Source: an uncultured Halobacteriovorax sp. (GTDB lineage: Bacteria > Bdellovibrionota > Bacteriovoracia > Bacteriovoracales > Bacteriovoracaceae). From it: 64,000 nucleotides of DNA. Where the stretch lies: assembly GCA_913061265.1 (NCBI GenBank), contig CAJXVS010000002.1, forward strand, positions 1 through 64,000, given 5' to 3'. Every line of letters begins with the position of its first letter. Position 1 is the first letter of the stretch. The notes under the pieces were generated by a model that had not been told where the DNA came from, searched no databases, and worked only from the letters and a program-made list of their open reading frames with translations. The position numbers were made by a program, and so were the translations under genes. Of the stretch, positions 25,848-33,631 are shown piece by piece.

Positions 25848-28156
25848 TATTTCTTTCCTTTTGATCTAGCTCGCTCTTGTTCCTCTGAAAGTAGCGCTGT
25901 CAGAGTACAATTGTTTACGATTTCTGAAACAGGTGATGTTCTCTGAATGATATTGACTGTGGCGTTCATAGGAACCAGTAAAGGTCCAACGGCCGTACAG
26001 TCCGCTAGTTGAGAGAGAAGCTTATAGGAAATATTGGCTGAGTTAAGATCTGGAAAAATTAAAATATCGGTTTCCCCACCTTCTAGATCTGTAAAATCAA
26101 AAAGCTTATTTAAAATATTTCTATTAACTGCGACGTCAGCTTGAAGTTCACCGTCCACTCTCATTTTGGGAAAGGCTTCTTTTGTCAGTTGGACAGCCTT
26201 TTTAACTTTCTTAGCTTCTGGGGAAGAGTTTGATCCAAAGTTTGAGAAGCTTAAGAAGGCAACTCTTGGATTTCTTTTCATGACATGCTTATAAAGCTCA
26301 ACTGCAGCTCCGGCGATATCTTTCATTTGTTCTGGAGTTGGATCGATATTGGCAGTACAGTCAGCAAGGAAGATCACTCTGTGCTTAAAGACCATAACAA
26401 AAATACCAGCCGCTGTATTATGATTTTTAGTTCCGATAGTTCTCATAATCGGCATAAAACAATCTGGGTAACTAAGAGTAGGTCCAGCCATAAATGTATG
26501 GGCTAGGCCCTTTTTCACCATCATGGAGCCAAAGTAATTCTCTTGAATCATGGCATCTTCTGCGTGGTAGATACTTATTCCATCACGCTTTCTTGATTGG
26601 TGATAATCGGTATAAAACTCATTAAAATACTTACTTTTATTAGGTTGAATAATTTCAAGATCATTAAGTTCTTCTAAACCAAGTTTTTTCATCTTTATTT
26701 TAATAAGATCTTCATCACCGAGAAGAATGGGTTCTATTTTGTTTTCATCTCGCAATATTTTTACGGCATTTAGGATCCTCGTATTAGATCCTTCAGCAAA
26801 AATCATCTTCACTTTTCGACCATTATTATTAACGTGGTTTTTAAGACGGTCTCTAATTTGCTTCATAAAAGGAGCACTTGTTCCAAGGCGGTCTTCAAGA
26901 CTTGAAGCATAGCCTGTGAAATTCTCAATCTTTAATCTAGCGACTCCTGAATCGATAGCGGCTTTTGCTACTGCTGGAGTTACCCTCGTTAAGACTCGAG
27001 TATCAAATGGCTTTGGAATAAGATAATTCTTTCCGAAAGAAAAATCTTCTCCACCGTATGCAATCTTTACTTCTTCAGTGACTTCTTCTTTAGCAAGATT
27101 AGCTAAAGCGTAAACAGCTGCTAGTTTCATTTCTTTATTGATGGCCGTGGCCCTAACATCTAAAGCGCCTCTGAAAATAAAAGGGAAGCCTAAAACGTTG
27201 TTCACTTGATTGGGAAAATCAGATCTTCCCGTCGCCATGATAGCGTCATCTCTTACTTCAAACACTTCGTGTGGATAAATTTCTGGATCTGGATTGGCCA
27301 TCGCAAAGATGATCGGAGTCTTTGCCATTGCCTTAACCATATCTTTAGTCAGAACACCTCTTGCACTACAGCCGATAAAAGCGTCAGCGTCTTTAAGAGC
27401 GTCACCTAAAGTTCTTCTGTCAGTATCGGCAGCAAACTCAACTTTATAAGGATTCATCCCTTCTTTACGATCTTTATAGATAACCCCTTTAGAGTCACAC
27501 ATAATAAAGTTTTCTCGCTTAACACCCATTTCAAAGAAAAGGTTAGCGCATGCGATTGAAGCAGCTCCCGCACCACTGAAGACAACTTTTAAGTCTCCAA
27601 TCTTTTTCCCGCTGATTTCAACTGCATTGATAAAAGCAGCTGAAGCGATAATGGCGGTACCATGTTGATCATCATGGAAAACCGGAATATTCATAGCTTC
27701 AACTAATTGTCTTTCAATCTCAAAACATTCAGGAGCTTTAATATCTTCTAGATTAATTCCACCAAAGGTAGGTTCCATGGCCTTAACAGTTCTTACCATG
27801 CCTTCAATTGTTGGTTCATTCACTTCAATATCAAAGACGTCGATATCAGCGAAACGTTTGAAAAGATTTCCCTTTCCTTCCATGACTGGTTTTGAAGCCG
27901 CGGCCCCAATATTACCAAGTCCTAAAACGGCAGTACCGTTAGAGATAACTCCAACTAAGTTTCCTCTTGAAGTATATCTATATGAATCTTCTTCGTTGTC
28001 TGCGATCTTTAAACAAGGAACGGCCACACCTGGTGTGTAAGCTAACGCCAAGTCTTTTGAACTTTCCATTGGCTTAGTAGGAACGACTTCAATCTTTCCT
28101 GGTCTGATGCCTTCATGATAATCTAATGCTCTTTTTTCTTCTTCGTAAGTACTCAC
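25847..28156 (-). CDS. maeB: NADP-dependent malic enzyme with phosphotransacetylase-like domain
   Basis: A 769-residue MaeB-type fusion. Residues 1-420 are malic enzyme (ALAYTPGVAVPC, FHDDQHGTAIIASAA metal/substrate block, and the nucleotide loop FSGAGAAS). Residues from about 430 resemble phosphate acetyltransferase (GPTLSYPDCFMPIMRTIG, FADCTANIDPTPEQ-like LADCTANIDPTPEQ). The second domain in this family is regulatory rather than catalytic. It makes pyruvate, CO2 and NADPH from malate. The GTG start is preceded by AAAGGA. It leads the operon with ridA and the YdcF-like gene. Confidence 0.95.
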   Translation of the reverse strand: MSTYEEEKRALDYHEGIRPGKIEVVPTKPMESSKDLALAYTPGVAVPCLKIADNEEDSYRYTSRGNLVGVISNGTAVLGLGNIGAAASKPVMEGKGNLFKRFADIDVFDIEVNEPTIEGMVRTVKAMEPTFGGINLEDIKAPECFEIERQLVEAMNIPVFHDDQHGTAIIASAAFINAVEISGKKIGDLKVVFSGAGAASIACANLFFEMGVKRENFIMCDSKGVIYKDRKEGMNPYKVEFAADTDRRTLGDALKDADAFIGCSARGVLTKDMVKAMAKTPIIFAMANPDPEIYPHEVFEVRDDAIMATGRSDFPNQVNNVLGFPFIFRGALDVRATAINKEMKLAAVYALANLAKEEVTEEVKIAYGGEDFSFGKNYLIPKPFDTRVLTRVTPAVAKAAIDSGVARLKIENFTGYASSLEDRLGTSAPFMKQIRDRLKNHVNNNGRKVKMIFAEGSNTRILNAVKILRDENKIEPILLGDEDLIKIKMKKLGLEELNDLEIIQPNKSKYFNEFYTDYHQSRKRDGISIYHAEDAMIQENYFGSMMVKKGLAHTFMAGPTLSYPDCFMPIMRTIGTKNHNTAAGIFVMVFKHRVIFLADCTANIDPTPEQMKDIAGAAVELYKHVMKRNPRVAFLSFSNFGSNSSPEAKKVKKAVQLTKEAFPKMRVDGELQADVAVNRNILNKLFDFTDLEGGETDILIFPDLNSANISYKLLSQLADCTAVGPLLVPMNATVNIIQRTSPVSEIVNNCTLTALLSEEQERARSKGKK

Positions 28157-28235
28157 AAAAATCCTTTGGTTGCCCTAAAAAATATCCCTATAGATTAGGA
28201 CAAAACCAAAGCTATTGTCACAAACTTGCCTTGCG

Positions 28236-29660
28236 TTAATCCCTTTTAAATTGAGGAATAAATGGTGCGATGACCAAGGCAAAGGTTGTGCAAAGAATAC
28301 CGGCATAGAGTTCGTCGATATTGGCCCAAAATCCAGAATGTGTTGCGTTGCGCCAGTAAGTTGTTCCGACAACTCCGAATAAGCAGGCAAAGACAAATTG
28401 CTTATCTTTGATCTTACCTGGAAAGGCATAGCCATAAAGAACGGGAAGAAGAAGACAAGCTGCTGAATAAGAGCCAAGGGTCTTCCAAACAGTCTTAATA
28501 TTTCCGTCAAAGACTAAGGCCATGATAACGGCGATGATTCCTACAGAGGCCACACCAATATGATGAAGGATGGGCTTTCCTCTGTGTTTCTTTGGTACAA
28601 GGTCATAACTGACTGTTGTACCAGCTAGGAAAAGGTAACTATCAAGAGTTGATAAAATAGTGGCCAAGATCCCTGCTAAAACAAATCCCCTTACTCCGGG
28701 AGGAAGGATTTGAAGAGCATAAGTTAAATAAGCATTTTGGCTCTCAGCTTCTGGTATGACCGCTCTAGCGTACATAGCTCCAAAGGTCGTACAGATATCA
28801 AAACAGAACCAAATAAAGGTTGAGATAAGGATTCCTTTCTTGGCCACAGCTGGAGATTTTGCCGCAAAACATCTTTGGTAAAAATTGGGGTCGACTAGAG
28901 TGGATAAGGCAATAAAGCCCCAAACAAGAGTGGTCGAAATGGGGTAGCCCCCCGTTGGGCTAAAGTGATTCTTTGGTAGATTTTCTTGAAGAAAGCTTAA
29001 GCCTCCAAAGTTTGTATAAGAGAGCACTAGGATAAGAAGAACCCCAAGACACATAACAAAGAATTGAATCAAATCGGAAAAAACAACAGCACGAAAGCCG
29101 CCCATCATTGAGTAGCCGATAACGATAAGAACGCCACCAAGCATATTTAGCCAAAGCTCACCTCCAAAGAGGAGTTGTCCAAAAAGCCCAAGACTAATTG
29201 TATAGGCGATAGGAAGAACATTGAAAAAATTAAAGATCCCGCTTAAGAAGGCTGAGCGTGGCCCGAACATCTTTCCAATCAAATCAGGAAGAGTGACGGC
29301 CTTGAAGGGAGTAATCTTATTGATGATAAGGAGGGCAAAGGCGATATAGGCGATATACCAAAAAAGTCCTTGAGTGATAAAATTGTAGATTCCTGATTCA
29401 AAGGCAATCTTAGTGACTCCAAAGATCCCGCCATACCAAGTGGCAACAAGAGTCGCTATAAAAAGAGGAAGGGTGAGTTGCCGTCCCATGAGAAGGAGGT
29501 CGAGAAAGTTCTCTGATTCGTTTTCTGTATTTACTTCCTTCGACTTTTTATACTGGCCGTATAGAACTGAGGCTACGGTTACGACGAGTACCAATAAAAA
29601 AACCACCCAATCAAGGGTGGTTAATACTTCTGCAAATTCAATTTGAGGCTTAATAGACAT
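28236..29660 (-). CDS. Sodium:solute symporter family transporter under TPP riboswitch control
   Basis: A 474-residue polytopic membrane protein of the SSS family (about 12-13 helices), with first helix DWVVFLLVLVVTVASVLYG, then ATWYGGIFGVTKIAFESGIYN, GGFRAVVFSDLIQFFVM and GILATILSTLDSYLFLAGT, the last being the typical SSS sodium-site region. A TPP riboswitch lies directly upstream, so the cargo is most probably thiamin or a thiamin precursor; SSS transporters in thiamin regulons have been called ThiV in comparative genomics. The ATG has AGGAG 5 bases upstream. Codons about 13-22 form a perfect terminator-like hairpin (29596-29622). Confidence 0.9.
   Translation of the reverse strand: MSIKPQIEFAEVLTTLDWVVFLLVLVVTVASVLYGQYKKSKEVNTENESENFLDLLLMGRQLTLPLFIATLVATWYGGIFGVTKIAFESGIYNFITQGLFWYIAYIAFALLIINKITPFKAVTLPDLIGKMFGPRSAFLSGIFNFFNVLPIAYTISLGLFGQLLFGGELWLNMLGGVLIVIGYSMMGGFRAVVFSDLIQFFVMCLGVLLILVLSYTNFGGLSFLQENLPKNHFSPTGGYPISTTLVWGFIALSTLVDPNFYQRCFAAKSPAVAKKGILISTFIWFCFDICTTFGAMYARAVIPEAESQNAYLTYALQILPPGVRGFVLAGILATILSTLDSYLFLAGTTVSYDLVPKKHRGKPILHHIGVASVGIIAVIMALVFDGNIKTVWKTLGSYSAACLLLPVLYGYAFPGKIKDKQFVFACLFGVVGTTYWRNATHSGFWANIDELYAGILCTTFALVIAPFIPQFKRD
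29596..29622 (-). terminator. Intragenic terminator-like hairpin downstream of the TPP riboswitch
   Basis: On the minus strand AACCACCC (29622-29615), a 6-nt loop and GGGTGGTT (29608-29601) make a perfect 8-bp stem followed by seven T (29602-29596). It begins 38 bases inside the symporter coding sequence and encodes part of the first transmembrane helix. Its form and its place after a riboswitch suggest an attenuator; selection on the helix sequence alone could also give it. Confidence 0.55.
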
Positions 29661-29752
29661 TCTCTCTCCTTACGGTAGCCTTAACTACTTCAAGTTCAAA
29701 GGGTCGTGTTTCCACCTCTCAGCCTTTTTGGCTCCCCTGATATTTAATGTCT
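29655..29752 (-). ncRNA. TPP riboswitch (THI element)
   Basis: The minus strand reads CAGGGGAGCC, a GCC/GGC P3 hairpin, GGCTGAGA, a small GTG-GAAA-CAC hairpin, ACCCTTTGAACTTGA, a GTAG/CTAC P5 hairpin and CGTAAGGAGA. These are the conserved blocks of the thi-box in the right order and spacing; CTT/AAG in P4 replaces the usual CCT/AGG by covariation. The AAGG of P4 is part of the symporter Shine-Dalgarno sequence. AGACATT (29752-29746) is an exact inverted repeat of AATGTCT (29661-29655), which contains the start codon, so an extended P1 could also hide the AUG. Confidence 0.93.
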
Positions 29753-29779
29753 TATAAGTTAACACTAATTAAAGAACAA
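29751..29779 (-). promoter_or_regulatory. Candidate promoter of the riboswitch transcript
   Basis: On the minus strand TTGTTC, a 17-base spacer and TATAAG (29756-29751) stand just before the thi-box. A start about 7 bases downstream would begin the RNA at the first conserved helix and exclude the AGACATT arm described for an extended P1, so the two readings compete. Confidence 0.4.
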
Positions 29780-29780
29780 G

Positions 29781-30170
29781 TTAATTTAAACCTCCTCCAA
29801 AGTTCGAAGAAAGTTCAATCTCTACTCCATTTGGGTCAGTGATGTAAGCTGACTTACTCTTTGGATAGTCGATAACACCGCCGTAACCAAGTTCTATCCC
29901 TTTATCTTTAAGTAAATCGATTGATTCATCAAAGTTCTCTAGGTTAAAACCAAGGTGATTCAACTGGTTCTCTTCGAGTTCGTCATGACTACTTTGGTAG
30001 AGCGCCATGTAAAGGACTCCTGACTTCCCAATGATCTTGTAAGGGTTTCCTTTACTTCCAAATCCTTCTTCTTTGACTTCAAATCCAAAGAGTTCTTGGT
30101 ACCACTTCACAGTATCTTCTAGGTTCTTAACATTAAAATTTAAATGATCGATTCCTTTTAAATTAAGCAT
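29781..30170 (-). CDS. VOC family protein (glyoxalase/dioxygenase fold)
   Basis: A 129-residue vicinal-oxygen-chelate protein with two beta-alpha-beta-beta-beta modules: GIDHLNFNVKNLEDTVKWYQELFGF at the start (metal-ligand His in DHLNF), NQLNHLGFNLEN in the middle and ITDPNGVEIELSSN at the end with the metal-ligand Glu. The reaction is unknown; relatives include lyases and thiol-dependent resistance enzymes. Its ribosome binding site GGAGG is the last two codons of the small upstream gene, so the pair is translationally linked. It is divergent from an oxyR-like regulator. Confidence 0.85.
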   Translation of the reverse strand: MLNLKGIDHLNFNVKNLEDTVKWYQELFGFEVKEEGFGSKGNPYKIIGKSGVLYMALYQSSHDELEENQLNHLGFNLENFDESIDLLKDKGIELGYGGVIDYPKSKSAYITDPNGVEIELSSNFGGGLN

Positions 30171-30174
30171 ATCT

Positions 30175-30306
30175 TTATCCTCCGTAGTAAGCGTTGCTTA
30201 CTTTTCTTAGGTTTACTCTTTTTCTACACTCAAGCTGCTGATAAGCTTTTTCGGCCTCTAGGCTTGGTTTAACGAGATTCTTTATGATTTGTCTTAGAGC
30301 TTTCAT
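30175..30306 (-). CDS. Small 43-residue basic protein upstream of VOC gene
   Basis: ATG at 30306, 43 codons, stop at 30175-30177. The start is preceded by AAAGGAGGAGCC, a near-perfect ribosome binding site. The product begins MKALRQIIKN, is rich in Lys/Arg, has one Cys (QLECRKR) and ends SNAYYGG. No family is recognised. The final GGAGGA codons double as the ribosome binding site of the VOC gene four bases further on. It and VOC form a unit divergent from the oxyR-like gene, so it may be a peroxide-stress gene. Confidence 0.72.
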   Translation of the reverse strand: MKALRQIIKNLVKPSLEAEKAYQQLECRKRVNLRKVSNAYYGG

Positions 30307-30391
30307 GGCTCCTCCTTTTGTTGATACTAATATCGCCCAATATGTGATATAAATATATTCGATTGTCTTTATATAACGATAGGAAAAATCT

Positions 30392-31327
30392 ATGACACTG
30401 ACACAGCTTGAATACGTCCTAGCCGTGGAGAAATACCGCCATTTTAAGAAAGCCGCTGAATCATGCTTTGTGACTCAGCCTACCCTCTCAATGCAGCTTC
30501 AAAAGCTTGAGGAAGAACTTGATATCATCATCTTTGACCGCTCTAAAAGTCCAGTGCTAGTGACCTCTGAGGGGGCTAGCTTTATTGATCAGGCGCGAGT
30601 TGTTCACCGTGAATATATAAGGCTTCTTGATTTAGCGAAGTCTAATGAGGGCTCGATCTCAGGGAGTTTTCATCTTGGGGTGATCCCAACTCTTACTCCT
30701 TATATCGTTCCTTTATTTGTAGAGGACTTTCAAAAGAAATACCCAGAAGTCGAACTGACCATAGAAGAGATGAAAACAGAGGATATTGTCCTTGCTCTTA
30801 GTAAAGATGAGATCGATGGAGGATTATTAGTGACGCCTTTAAATGAGCAGGGCCTAATAGAGAGAGTTCTCTACTATGAGAACTTCCATATCTTCTTGAA
30901 TCCTGATCACAAACTTCTTAAGAAAAAGAAGATCAAAGAAAGCGATCTTGATCCCGGCGAAGTCTGGCTCCTGAATGAGGGGCACTGCTTTCGTAGTCAG
31001 GTTCTAAAAGTATGTGGCTTAAAGAAGAACCGTAGGCAAAGCCTCTTTGAATCAGGGAGTCTTGAAACTCTTAGGAATATGGTGATGAAGACCTCCGGTT
31101 ATACCATCATCCCCGAGATGTCCTTAGAAGGATTACCTCCCATTCAAAAAAGACTGACAAGAGAGTTCGCTAAGCCCATACCAACAAGAGAAGTCTCACT
31201 GGTTTATGGGAGAAGTTTTCATAAAGAAGCGATAGTTGAGGCCCTTGAAGAGTCAATCATCTCTAGCCTGCCTAAAGGAGTAAGCTCTCTAAAGAGCAAA
31301 GATTTACAGGTTGTCGATATTGAATGA
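30392..31327 (+). CDS. oxyR: OxyR-like LysR family transcriptional regulator
   Basis: A 311-residue LysR protein. The N-terminal helix-turn-helix is LTQLEYVLAVEKYRHFKKAA with VTQPTLSMQLQKLEEEL. The effector domain contains EGHCFRSQVLKVC, with Cys199 and Cys208 at the same positions and spacing as the redox pair of E. coli OxyR. It should therefore sense hydrogen peroxide by forming that disulfide and activate antioxidant genes. It is divergently transcribed from the 43-codon gene and VOC gene across an AT-rich 85-bp gap that probably holds its operator. Confidence 0.9.
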   Translation: MTLTQLEYVLAVEKYRHFKKAAESCFVTQPTLSMQLQKLEEELDIIIFDRSKSPVLVTSEGASFIDQARVVHREYIRLLDLAKSNEGSISGSFHLGVIPTLTPYIVPLFVEDFQKKYPEVELTIEEMKTEDIVLALSKDEIDGGLLVTPLNEQGLIERVLYYENFHIFLNPDHKLLKKKKIKESDLDPGEVWLLNEGHCFRSQVLKVCGLKKNRRQSLFESGSLETLRNMVMKTSGYTIIPEMSLEGLPPIQKRLTREFAKPIPTREVSLVYGRSFHKEAIVEALEESIISSLPKGVSSLKSKDLQVVDIE

Positions 31328-31905
31328 TGGGATATAATAAGCTTATGTTGAAATACCTATTTCTCTTTTTGTTCCTAAGCACTTCATCATTCTCTAAAGA
31401 GGTGAAGCAGGAGCTTTTATATTTAAAAGTCTTTAAGAACTTTAAATCCTTTAAAGAAGTTAAAATAAAAGATGGCATTAGTGAGTTTAAAACAAATAAG
31501 ACATTGCTAGAGGCCTTTGATGATAAGAAAAGAATCGGCTTCATTAGAGAAGTAACTACCTCAACCGGTTGTAACGATGGTTGCCTCCCGGTCATCTTTA
31601 CTCTTTTTTATAATCATAAAGGCGAGTTTCTTAGACTCCTCTCAAGAGAGGGATTAACAAAGAAAGATCACGAAGAGTTTGAAGATATTGATTATATTCA
31701 GCTTGAATCTATCCTTAGAAAGAACCCTTCTGTGTTTAAGAAAGTCATTCATCCAACCAATATGGTGGACGCCATTACAAGAGCCACTTTAAAGGTTTTT
31801 CAACCTCACATTATAGCGAGAGCCGCCTATACCACCTTAAGAGTTAATCTTTATAATCAAGAAACACTTCAGTTTCTCTTTAAAAAGTACAAATTTCCTA
31901 AGTAA
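31324..31905 (+). CDS. Secreted protein of unknown function
   Basis: A 193-residue product (186 if the ATG at 31345 is used) with signal peptide MLKYLFLFLFLSTSSFS. The mature part has a two-Cys motif STGCNDGCLPV near the middle and a basic, mostly helical C-terminus. No family is recognised. The first ATG overlaps the oxyR-like stop codon as ATGA, so it is probably co-transcribed with it and may be a periplasmic redox or metal-related partner; that role is inference from the position and the CxxxC pattern. Confidence 0.65.
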   Translation: MMGYNKLMLKYLFLFLFLSTSSFSKEVKQELLYLKVFKNFKSFKEVKIKDGISEFKTNKTLLEAFDDKKRIGFIREVTTSTGCNDGCLPVIFTLFYNHKGEFLRLLSREGLTKKDHEEFEDIDYIQLESILRKNPSVFKKVIHPTNMVDAITRATLKVFQPHIIARAAYTTLRVNLYNQETLQFLFKKYKFPK

Positions 31906-32043
31906 ACCGATGTCACTTTGATACCGCTCTAGCTTACATTTTATTTCTTCTCTGAAGGGAATTCTCTAAGTTAACGAAATCCTTTAAGAAATTAGAGATA
32001 GAAAGTGTCAGCATTTAGGGCGTAGTAATTTAGTCAACTACGT

Positions 32044-32091
32044 TATAATTTATCGTCATTGAAACTATTCCATTCGGAAAAAGTAGTTTCA
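32044..32091 (+). promoter_or_regulatory. -10 element and 5' leader hairpin of the serine protease gene
   Basis: A perfect -10 hexamer TATAAT lies at 32044-32049; no good -35 is seen at the expected distance. About 10 bases downstream TGAAACTA (32060-32067) and TAGTTTCA (32084-32091) form a perfect 8-bp stem enclosing TTCC/GGAA, so the mRNA would begin with a stable hairpin. A second repeat, CGTAGT/ACTACG, lies at 32021-32042. Confidence 0.4.
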
Positions 32092-32122
32092 TGCAAGCTG
32101 TAGAGAGGGAAGGAGTCCTAAA

Positions 32123-33631
32123 ATGCCAAAGTTCAAAACGCCAAAATACCCAAAAATTCTTTTGTTAACTATGTTCGCGCTAATCTTTTCTGCCTGTGGA
32201 AAACAGGGATCAGGAGAGCCAGGAAGTGCAACAGCTTCATCAATTATTGTGGGTGAATTAGGATGGAAAGAAATTTCATCTCTTTCATCAAGCAGTTCAA
32301 TCCGTCAGGCCGGAAAATCAGTAGCCGATATTGATCTTCCTGCTATGGGATCTAGGTGTACTGGTTTCTTAATCAGTGAAAATATCTTAATGACGAATCA
32401 TCATTGTATTCCAACATCATCACACGCTAGAGGAGTCACAGCGGTTTTTAATCATGTAAAAGGAGTTTCAAAAAGCTCACATAGAAAATTTGATTGTTCT
32501 ACTTTTATTGGTAATAACTCTAAACTCGATTACGCACTCTTAAAGTGTAATGGATTTCCAGGAAGAACTTATGGATTTGTAGAGCTTGATGATTCTCAAA
32601 TGAATAGAGGGGACGACATCTATATTGTTCAACAAAACTGTGACTATTACACAGATAGAGGTTGTGACTTTACCAAGAAGTATAGCCTAGGTTCGATTTC
32701 AAATATAGCTGAGGAGTATACGCATAATGCTGATACTCTTGGAGGATCTTCAGGATCTCCAGTCTTTGATAAAGAATCAAATACTGTTATCGCCATTCAT
32801 CATGCTGGCCTAGGTAATAATGGAATGGGAAGAGGGGTAGAGAACTACGCGGTTCCTATGTCAAAGATTGTTCCTCATATCCTTACTAACTTTCCATCTG
32901 TTGATATTGGAGATGTTAGTGGTGACGATGGGGACGATGATGATGATACTCAAACAGGTGATGAGCCAAACGATTCAAGAGCTAAAGCAACAGTCCTAAG
33001 CGGTAGTAGCTTAACTTCAAGAAGCGCTGAGATCTCAACAAGTAGTGATGTCGATTATTATTCAGTAAAGGTTCCCTCTGGATCAAAAGTATCTGTTTCA
33101 ATTAGCTTTAGTCATTCTAAAGGGGATCTTGATCTTAAAGTACTAAGCTCTACAGGAAGCACTCTTGGAAAAAGCGCGAGTACTTCTAATACTGAGAAAG
33201 TTGATCTTAGTTCTTCTTCTGGGAAGGTTTACTTTCAAGTCTTTGGTTATAATGGAGCAAAAGGTGAATATAAACTTAGCTTTAAGGTTACGAAAAAAGC
33301 AGTATCGACAAGCAACGACACTAAAGAGGGAGCGACTAAGATCAGCCTTCCTTATTCAAGAAGCTCACTTAGTATAGGGACAAGTAAAGACCTTGATCAC
33401 TATACTTTTTCAATCACTAGAACAAAGCAAGTAACAGCCTCAATCAGCTTTACTCATTCAAGTGGAGACCTAGAGCTCTATCTAATGAGTTCAACAGGAA
33501 AGGTTGTTGCTAAGAGTACTAGCACCAAGAGTCTAGAGAAAATCACCAAGACCCTCTCGCCTGGAAAGTACTATGTTCTTGTCTTTGGATATAAAGGAGC
33601 AAAAGGAAAATACAGTTTAAAAGTTAATTAA
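32123..33631 (+). CDS. Trypsin-like serine protease lipoprotein with two PPC domains
   Basis: A 502-residue lipoprotein (lipobox FSAC at about residues 22-25). A chymotrypsin-fold domain carries His94 in TNHHC, Asp136 in KLDYALL and Ser210 in GGSSGSPVF, so the triad is complete. An acidic linker (GDDGDDDDD) leads into two bacterial pre-peptidase C-terminal domains, each with a DVDYYSV or DLDHYTF strand, SFSHSKGDLDL or SFTHSSGDLEL, and a terminal FGYNGAKGEYKL or FGYKGAKGKYSL. It is probably a cell-surface protease. The start follows AAGGAGT. It ends at a hairpin at 33643-33670. Confidence 0.92.
   Translation: MPKFKTPKYPKILLLTMFALIFSACGKQGSGEPGSATASSIIVGELGWKEISSLSSSSSIRQAGKSVADIDLPAMGSRCTGFLISENILMTNHHCIPTSSHARGVTAVFNHVKGVSKSSHRKFDCSTFIGNNSKLDYALLKCNGFPGRTYGFVELDDSQMNRGDDIYIVQQNCDYYTDRGCDFTKKYSLGSISNIAEEYTHNADTLGGSSGSPVFDKESNTVIAIHHAGLGNNGMGRGVENYAVPMSKIVPHILTNFPSVDIGDVSGDDGDDDDDTQTGDEPNDSRAKATVLSGSSLTSRSAEISTSSDVDYYSVKVPSGSKVSVSISFSHSKGDLDLKVLSSTGSTLGKSASTSNTEKVDLSSSSGKVYFQVFGYNGAKGEYKLSFKVTKKAVSTSNDTKEGATKISLPYSRSSLSIGTSKDLDHYTFSITRTKQVTASISFTHSSGDLELYLMSSTGKVVAKSTSTKSLEKITKTLSPGKYYVLVFGYKGAKGKYSLKVN

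Noticed and set aside
33165-33377. Plus-strand frame inside the serine protease gene
   Set aside because: Out-of-frame shadow of the PPC domains.
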